In this document: piece by piece, positions 56,506-64,000 of the stretch
How the letters are laid out: every line of letters begins with the position of its first letter
Position numbering within the stretch: the stretch's first letter is position 1
Assembly (NCBI RefSeq): GCF_003573695.1
Contig: NC_039362.1
Location: 11,476,489 to 11,540,488 of the forward strand
Length of the DNA: 64,000 nt
Source: Papaver somniferum
Lineage: Eukaryota; Streptophyta; Magnoliopsida; Ranunculales; Papaveraceae
Reading direction: 5' to 3'
Translations under genes and position numbers: made by a program
The notes under the pieces: model-generated
What the model was told of the DNA's origin: nothing
What the model saw: only the letters and a program-made list of their open reading frames with translations
Databases searched by the model: none

Positions 56506-57394
56506 ATATCCATCAAAATTCCTTCCCAATCTTTGCAATCCCTACATTTTCTAGTAACTATTAAGGAACATAGTTGAGTGTCAGTCTCTTGGCCAACAGG
56601 GCTAACCCCTGATGGTTCACCGCACTTTTAAATTGCATAACTATGTTATAGCAAAACCGTAAGGTTGAGTCTTGCGGAGAGGTTGTAGATAGTGAAATGA
56701 AAGAGCGACCTAAACTCAAAAAGTTTTTTATCCCCTTTCTTAACGTATGCGGGGATTTCAACCCCTCGTCTTAGTAAGCTATACCATCTATGTGTTGAGT
56801 GATCCCATCTCGAGTGTCTTCATCAACCCCTCATCTTGGGCAGTACTGGTGGTGTCTTTTGCAGGAGGTGAACTTTCGTTGTTCAGATCCTCTTCCTCGG
56901 CGTAACCTTCTGATATGCCTAGAATTTCAGATGATTTTCATCGCGTGGATGCTACATAATATCAGTAGCGACAACTACCTGCAAATTGTTTCGCAGGTGA
57001 TGTACAAAAATAGACTGCCACGTCTACGACGAGTATATCTCGAGGGATCCAAAATAAGTGAATCGGTTGACATGCGTTACCTGCATCCATTTTTGTAAGG
57101 AGGTCGGAGTATCGTGGAATGCATTAACATCTTCCAAGGGCAAGCAATGGAGCTAAATGTAATTAATCTCTCTCTGAAGTATGTCTGATTTCTTGAAAGT
57201 GTAACCATTGTAGCTTCTCTAAGGCTCTCATAATACCATTTGGAACAAAACAACCACTTTCATTACTATTTCAATGTTCTGTAAGCATACATAACAGCCA
57301 ATATGTACTCATCACTCTATTTCAAGTTTGTTTCACTCCACTTGCCTATTGGCTATCGGTAAGACATACTCACAGTGACAGACGAGAGCTGCAC
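56506..57394. other. Unassigned stretch between Copia fragment and F-box promoter
   Basis: A 99-codon plus frame at 56799-57098 has no motif I know. The block ttggccaacaggg at 56590 resembles the core of the minisatellite downstream. No other feature seen. Confidence 0.35.
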
Positions 57395-57710
57395 AACAAC
57401 GCGACCATTGGCCAACAGGTGCATATAGTTGTAACCGTGCAACTATTTCAAACTAACGCCTGCTCATTGATAACGCGACCATTGGCCAACAGGTGCATAT
57501 AGTTATTACCGGCAAAAAAAAAATCAAACTGACGCCTGCTCATTAAGAACCCCACCATTGGCCAACAGGTGCATATAGTTATTACCAGCAAAAAAATTCA
57601 AAATAACGCCCGACCATTGGCCAACATGTGCATATATTTATAACCGTGTAAAAATTTCAAAATAACGTCTGCTCATTAAGAACGCGACCATTGGCCAACA
57701 GGTGCAATCT
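57395..57710 (+). repeat. Promoter minisatellite with ATTGG (inverted CCAAT) in each unit
   Basis: Five units of 55-80 bp each contain cgaccattggccaacaggtg followed by catata(g/t)tt and usually ctgctcatt(a/g)a. The core attggccaac carries ATTGG, the reverse of a CCAAT box, and the palindrome ttggccaa. The last unit ends about 15 bp before the TATA box of the F-box gene. Confidence 0.9.
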
Positions 57711-57720
57711 GCGGGAGATG

Positions 57721-57731
57721 CCTATATAAGC
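57721..57731 (+). promoter_or_regulatory. TATA box of the F-box locus
   Basis: cctatataagc lies 92 bp upstream of the ATG at 57823 and directly after the CCAAT-type array, a normal spacing for a plant promoter. Confidence 0.7.
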
Positions 57732-57822
57732 TTTGATCGTATATCCTTGTAGCAATGTGCAATAAAAAAATCCTTAATACTTGTTATTTTTTGCTGATAA
57801 TAATATTTCATCAGTAGTTGTA

Positions 57823-58934
57823 ATGGAGATGTTTCCGGAATTGACTACCGAGATATTACAACGCCTCGAAACTGCAGAAAGCGTTTTAGCAAGCAAAAGG
57901 CTTTGCAAAGAGTGGAATAATGTCCTTGCACATAAAATAATTGGATTCCTTTTTGGTGTCACACATGGAATGGGGAAAGACAAATTTACTCGACTCTTCT
58001 ATAGAGAACATATTAACGAGGAATATTTCAACCTGATGGTAACAGCCAACAATAATCAAGTCACGAACGAAGGAATCTATGAAAGGACTAATTCACACCC
58101 AATAGTTGGATCCTGCAATGGTCTGGTATGTTTTTACATTTCACACCATGGTATACAAGATCCTGTTTACATTATGAATCCAACAACGCGGGAGCACATC
58201 CATCTTCCACAACTAAGCATCCCAATTGCACGAGATCCAATACTTTCATGGTATCTGTGGTACAACATAATTAGGGGTTTCGGATACTTCTAACGTACCA
58301 ATGCGTACAAGGTAGTTCGCGTTGACAGGGATGGTATAGTTCAAATATACACTCTAGGAGACGAGAGTGGATGGAGGAACATTGGGGAGACTCCTTATAC
58401 TTTTCGGGGTTCAGGTGTCTACGCACATGGTTGTATTTTCTGGAAGGAGTGTCTTAAGCACAATATAATATATTTCAATTTAGACACCGAGATGTTCCAT
58501 GAACATTCAGCACCCCCGCATCATATATCTGGGTGTCAATTTTGGATAGATTCTTACCCAGAATTTCGGATGGTCATGTGCGGAGATCGCCTTTTATTTT
58601 CTACATCCACGAGGCGGTTACAAAGCCACGGATAGATTTCTGGGCACCCATATCTGAAGAAAATATTCATACATGGGCACCTGGCGGGGAATGGAATTGG
58701 GATCACAAGATGAGCATTATCTTGGAAAAGGATGGGGATGATTGGCCGACTTATACCCCGATAGCCTTTGGAAATAACAACGACCTCCTATTGTGGCAGA
58801 ATAGGCGTTTATTGCGTTACAATGCACTCACCAGAACTTGGACGAAAATTTGGGGGACAGTACCGTGGAAAACATGGGTTCGAATTATTCCTGACGTCCA
58901 CGCCACTAACACGTTCCCTAGGTTATCTATGTAG
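57823..58934 (+). pseudogene. F-box protein gene with F-box-associated domain, one stop and one frameshift
   Basis: F-box proteins pick substrates for SCF ubiquitin ligases. The ATG at 57823 opens MEMFPELTTEILQRLETAES, then LASKRLCKEWNNVL, the F-box with its LP-like and W positions. Next come SHPIVGSCNGLVCFY and IMNPTTREHIHLPQ, hallmarks of plant F-box-associated (FBA-type) domains. A taa at 58291-58293 follows RGFGYF. The same frame then continues (TNAYKVVRVDRDGIV, GVYAHGCIFWKE, FWIDSYPEFRMV) to a frame change near 58610, after which ISEENIHTWAPGGEWNWD and the C-terminal end run to 58934. No intron is needed. Two lesions suggest a recent pseudogene; a short protein of the first 156 residues could still be made. 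Confidence 0.85.
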
Positions 58935-60188
58935 TTTTGTTTGTTTTTTTCTCGTTGATTTTGCTTTCATAAGTTTTGTTTTTAGTTATATATATTGTGT
59001 AGATCGTCACTTCATTAGTCGCACAGAAACATATTTCGTGCTATGTCAGCATATAACTAGACTCTGATTGAAGCGACGTGTTGGCATCATCGCACCAGAA
59101 ACCTCCATGTATAAACCTTTTACGGATCTCAGCCTAATTCAAGAAGAAACGGGAAACTTGAATCAATAGAATTTTTTTTTTGTAGCAGGCTTCTCAACCT
59201 GTTCAAGCCCATAACGTAACAGGCTTTTTCTAGGAAATTCATAATTGAACAAGATTCCCCATAACATGGAATGCCTTTTGTTTCACTGATGGTGATTGGT
59301 GAGGCATGTACTTTGTTGTTCGAAATCTTCTGTACCACTAACCCCCCCTCCGTCAATCCACTCTTGCATTTCGAGGACCCGTACACAATAATATTTTTAG
59401 ATTATGTCAAGCTCCTTTACCGGATTTACATAGGTTGTACCTCTCAATTAAGAACAGGAGTGGATAACGCAAGGAATTCCAATCTCTTGATGCTTGCTCC
59501 AGCTGTTTACAAGATAACTAGTGTTATTCTTCTTCTACTTCCAAACGGATTTTTTGATCAATGACAATAGAAATCTCTTGTTCTTATAGAGGTTAGGGGT
59601 ACATGAATTCTTTCACAGCTTGATGTAGGAGGGGATTCTATCAAGCTTTGGAACAAGGTTTTCCCTTGTTGACAATTATGGACGTTGGTTGTATGAAGAA
59701 GTTGAGGATTTTGAGGAATAGGATAGCGAGGATGGAGAAGAAGTTTTGTGAGAATGATAATCAGGGAGTTCCGAAGGAATCCAAGTGCCCCATCTCAGAA
59801 CAGTAGACACAAGCATATCCTTCAGAACCCCCAGCGATCTTTATATGAACTCTGCACAAACTTATCATCGGTCATACGATCAATAATATCCGAATGAGCG
59901 ATAATTCAACAACACGGTAGTATGAGCGATTAATCGTACGGGAGGAGCAACTGATTTACGATGATCCAATCATAAACTTCGTATGACTTATCGCTGATAT
60001 TCCCGCCATGAGTCCATGACTAACAGTTGATATTCCCGTTGTTGTCCTATACACCAAAATGACGTACGGGTCATTACGAAGTTTCGTTTAACCCCTGACG
60101 GTATAGAGTTTCTTATTTCGTCAATATGAAATGGCACGTCCATACGGCAGCAATATTAAAAAAACCCGTCCTTGGGTGAACCATTTTT
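58935..60188. other. Downstream of the F-box locus; no further gene recognised
   Basis: A 97-codon plus frame at 59271-59564 has no motif I know. The first 150 bp are T-rich and may be F-box 3' UTR. The type-1 similarity begins abruptly near 60189. Confidence 0.4.
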
Positions 60189-61476
60189 ACTTAAGAAAAG
60201 CCTGAGTTTATATTATAAATATTTGTTGCTTGTGCTTAAAAAAAAAATCGGTACAATTGATGTTTATTCTATGATGTGGTGTGGATGTGTGATTCAGTTG
60301 GTTCCGATTAAGAAAAACTATTGTTATCTTGCTTTATTGTGTGGTATCAATTGTTTAGGCTTACAAAATTTCGGTACAATTGATGTTGTGTGTGATTCAA
60401 TGGGTTCCGGAAAAGAAAAATTATTGTTCACTTGCTTTTGTATGGTATCAGTTGTTTAGGATTACAAAATTTCGGTGCAATTGCGGTGCTTTTAATGTCT
60501 ATGTTGTTTCAATTGATTCTGGTTGAGGTGAATAATTATGCAAGTTGATTTATTTTGGTTTGTATGAATTATTTATGGCTTGACGAAATAAAATTTTTAC
60601 GGGACGGGTTGTTTAGTCCAATTCGATTCCGGATAAGAGAAACTAAGTTAATTCTGATCTAAGTTAGACTTATCGAAGTGAGGTTTGGGTTATTCAAGTC
60701 TAATCGAATGCCTTGACAAGATAGTTAACTAACCTAGTACTTGTCTTGTTTAAAATTCAAATATCTAAGTTTATGTATAATTAGAACCTGATGAGAAAAA
60801 TAGAGTTTATCTTTATTTTGGTCCTATCGAATTAAGCGGTTGTTTTTGAACAGACGGTTTAGCAAAGGGACTAAGGTGCTTAGTTTTTTTTTGGTTTTCT
60901 AAACTAAATTGGAAAAATTGTTTCGGACAATTGTTTCCTTGATAACATATCAAAATAAAACTACTTGTAGTTTCGGTTTTAATATTGGTTATCAGAACAT
61001 GATGTGTGGAACCCTCGTCCCCAACTCTATAGGTTTGCAAGTCTATTTTGAGATTTGTAATATTCTTTTCGTGTTGTCCTTTATTTTTTCGTTTCTTTGT
61101 CATTTTTGTGACAAAAATGGGGAGAAATATATGGAGTAAACAAGCGATACTGGCATTGAATTTATATTCATTAGCACCGCTAAGGAAAAGAACAATAGTG
61201 CTTGAACGTTTATCTAACGAAAGAGTGAAAGCACAGACTAAGGGGGAGTAACATGTCATATGAAGTGGTATAAAAAAGACGTGCGGATTGAATATCTACC
61301 TATCTTCCTTAGGGGGAGTATTAGCTTTGTTATTATAATGTCAACAACGACATTTTCAAGGATTGAATGTAAGCAGTTTTACTGTGTTGTTGAATCGGGA
61401 ATCAAGTGGATGTGTAATGAATTCTTGTAATTTCTGATGTAAGAGTTTTGTCACTAAAATTGACAAAGGGTGATAT
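60189..61476 (+). mobile_element. Second type-1 element, 3' region only
   Basis: Matches 23745-24985 throughout and then continues, where the first copy is cut, through ttttgtcactaaaattgacaaagggtgatat to the LTR. The last purine run (gacaaagggtgata) is its polypurine tract. Its ORF and 5' half are missing left of 60189; the break is sharp. Confidence 0.8.
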
Positions 61477-64000
61477 TGTTAGAGCATTGTTCGGTTGAAC
61501 CCACGAAAAGAATCTTAGTGAATCAAAACTCATGTTAAGAGTCGCTTGATTATGTACTAGAGTCAATTTCGTATAGGTTATCTTGAAAGTATTAGGATAT
61601 GAGACATTACAAGTATTGTGAAGTCTTGAATATGTGAAGAAGCAAAGAGATACAACAAAAATAATCATCCTTCCACTTGAGGTTAGTGATATTTGACTTG
61701 AACTGTTTCATTCCTTAACGTATCTTTCAAGTCGTGCATATTGAAAACATAACTGCGAAGCATATTTGAACTCTAGATAGACATGGTATTAAATTTTGTA
61801 GATAAAACATCGTCATAATCATTTGCATGCTATTGTGATTATGTGTGGGTATGAGATGAGGATTTCATCCTAGGGAACAGTGTTTACCTGTGTTCTAAGG
61901 AAGTAAGTTCGTAAACTTGTTTGTGGACCGAAAAGGAAATTGTCAGGTGTTATTGGTTTTGTTATTCATTGCATATATTATGAACAACCAATATGTGTGA
62001 TTGAGTATATCCACTCACAACTTGTTTGTGTTCTTGGTAGAACTATTCACAAAGGCCTGACTTATGTATTGGTATAACTTTTTATTAGTAAAACCAATCT
62101 TAAGTAATCACCTGAGATGGTATGATCGGGTTTGTGTTTTGTCTGACCAAATATGGGAGAGGGGAACCGATCCTAGTAAGAGGTGCAGTATATCACAAGG
62201 GTAACCGATCCTTGTATGAGGGGCAACAAGGTTTATAGCAGAAAGGGGAACCGATCCTATGGACATGTGCAACACGTTTTTAGGCAAAGGGGAACGGATC
62301 CTATGAACATGTACAACACATATAAGTTAGATACCATATATATGTAGGGAACCGATCCTAGTACCTAGTCAAACGAATTTTGAAAAGCTAGTGTGACTAT
62401 GCACAATACTCACATGGAGGTAGAACCGTTAAACCCATGATTGTGATTGAATGTTGGTTTGATCAATCGTATAGTTCTTGAAAGTCATATGAACCAATTC
62501 TAAACTTGTTTGGAAGTGTGGCAAATCGGTTTCAAGGTTGTAAGTGTAAAAGAGAACTTACAAAGTAAAGATATCGACATACTTTGAACACGTGTTGTGA
62601 ATGTTTATTTCTTTAATTGTTCAAAGATATTCCTTAACGGCTAAGGGAAGATAATACCAGGATCGAAACATAAGTAAGCTAAGAATTTTTTAGTTAAGGT
62701 TATTAATTTCATTTTGTAGGGAAATTACAGAATTAGTAATGTGCATTTACTAATTATATTTTCCGAGAGATTTAGATTATTATTTTTGGACAGAGCATTT
62801 CCAGGAATTATGGAAACCGAATATGTGCTTTAATGAATATCTTGAGAATATTTTCGGTTTTGGAAATTACTTGGTGTCCAAACTTCATTGTCTATAAATA
62901 CCGAAGTTTTCCTTTCTAGCAAACTAATCCTTCGTAACGACAGACCTCCTCTTTCGTTGTTGTTACTGGTGAAGCCGCCTATTCGGAGAGGAGTGTAACG
63001 TAATTAGGCGAAATCTCTTACGGCCGCTCAGTTTAAAGTCTTCTTTGGGATTGAGAATTTATAGCATGTATCGTTGGTGGGAAAATATATAACTGCGGTT
63101 TATCTTTTGTCTTCGGTTGATTTGATTGACTAACGGTGGTTGAAATATGATTGCACCTAGTTTGTTTATTCTTGAGAATCTTCTCTTCTAATATAAGATT
63201 CACTCAAACTAGTTCATAGTTTCGACATGGATCTTTAGACTGTTGTTAGTTCTAAAGATGATCTTGTGGTAATCCATTATTAACAGACTCCGTTCTGTGC
63301 GTGATTGATCACAAGAGATTCAAGTGATTTGTGTACAGGTTTTATAGAAGATTTAAGAAGATTTGAAGACAAAGAAGATATTGAAGATCTGACTTGGGTT
63401 TTATAATCTTTGGTGTGCAAAATACTTGTTTCGGTAAAAGAGGATCCAGTTAATAATCGGTTTATCCTTGTGGTAGATTGGATTGACTAATTGAGTTGAT
63501 CGGCATCAACACAGTTTTTCGGATTAAAAGTGTTGTTGGATTAATCTTAAACGATTACTTCGGTAATTGAACATAATATAGATCTAAGGACCTGACGAAG
63601 GAGTTTATGTTAAGATAAACGAAAGATCCTTTGTCCGACTCATATCACTTGGTTGAATAGCGTTGATACCATACAGATTTGTTTTTCCTTTACTATTTGG
63701 AATACGAACCAAAGGAATTGTTCCAAGTACGTGACTTATTTATAAGTTGGAGGCGTGGAATACAGACGGAACTAGGTGAAGTATAGGGTTAGTTACTTGG
63801 TCTCAACCATACGAAGTTAGGTGTGATTTTGTGTAGCGGCTTAATCCTGAGAGTATTCAATTCTGGACAAGGTCCCGAGGTTTTTATGCATTTTCGGTTT
63901 CTTTGTTAACAAAATATTGATGTGTCATTTACTTTTATTTTCCGCATTATAATTGTTTTATTATAATTAAAGTAAATTACACAAATGTTTAAATCCCATT
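61477..64000 (+). repeat. Second type-1 element, 3' LTR (continues past window)
   Basis: Starts TGTTAGAGCATTG and follows 1552-4150 closely, including the gggaaccgatcc minisatellite (62160-62365), gtctataaatac TATA block (62890) and ttccgcattataattg near the end. About 250 bp remain beyond 64000. It differs by scattered substitutions and short indels, so it comes from a separate insertion. Confidence 0.88.

Noticed and set aside
59271..59564. 97-codon plus-strand frame downstream of the F-box locus
   Set aside because: No motif, no promoter context and no spliced partner; chance opening cannot be excluded.

Overview
This is nuclear DNA of a flowering plant, probably a eudicot with a repeat-rich genome. 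The evidence is the dense nesting of plant LTR retrotransposons (SIRE-like Copia, Tat-type Gypsy and several non-autonomous families), a plant LINE with an RVT_3 RNase H, a SINE-like unit, a spliced trihelix (SANT-like) gene and an F-box gene with plant-type associated-domain motifs. There are no prokaryotic operons, rRNAs or CRISPR arrays. Three runs of N (30624-30723, 37784-37959, 51212-51795) are assembly gaps. I cannot name the species.

Layout, left to right. 1-33401 is a nested stack read from junctions. A stub of a type-1 LTR (33343-33401) carries a small type-3 LTR element (31584-33342). The first LTR of that element is cut by a minus-strand LTR called X (31583 leftwards past position 1). 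X is split by a large type-1 element (1552-30966; degenerate 5-bp target duplication gggcc/ggtcc). The type-1 element holds a type-2 SIRE-like element (5069-21797; atctc/atatc), which holds a second type-2 element (7474-15809, right end deleted), and it also holds a minus-strand Tat-type Gypsy element (about 24990 to the gap at 30624). 33402-38840 is AT-rich, with a decayed LINE endonuclease remnant, a type-2 LTR scrap, a broken membrane-protein gene, a SINE-like unit and a direct duplication of about 300 bp.

39258-41992 holds the most gene-like locus, a spliced trihelix transcription-factor homologue. It runs in frame into a coiled-coil segment that is decayed downstream. 43200-48006 holds LINE sequence joined to the gag and leader of a Gypsy element (Y). 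48006-52213 is the leader and 5' LTR of a second X element, full of minisatellites. 52214-55010 is a truncated reverse-oriented type-2 element. 55787-58934 holds a near-perfect 80-nt hairpin, a broken Copia integrase and an F-box pseudogene behind a promoter minisatellite rich in ATTGG (inverted CCAAT). 60189-64000 is the 3' end and right LTR of another type-1 element.

Very little here is host coding sequence; only the trihelix locus has a plausible intact reading frame. None of the LTR elements is visibly autonomous. The type-2 elements keep gag or gag-position ORFs but no polymerase. The type-1 elements keep only a broken ORF resembling the putative plant transposon protein domain. The Tat and LINE polymerases carry stops. 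Any recent movement of types 1 and 2 would have needed enzymes supplied in trans.
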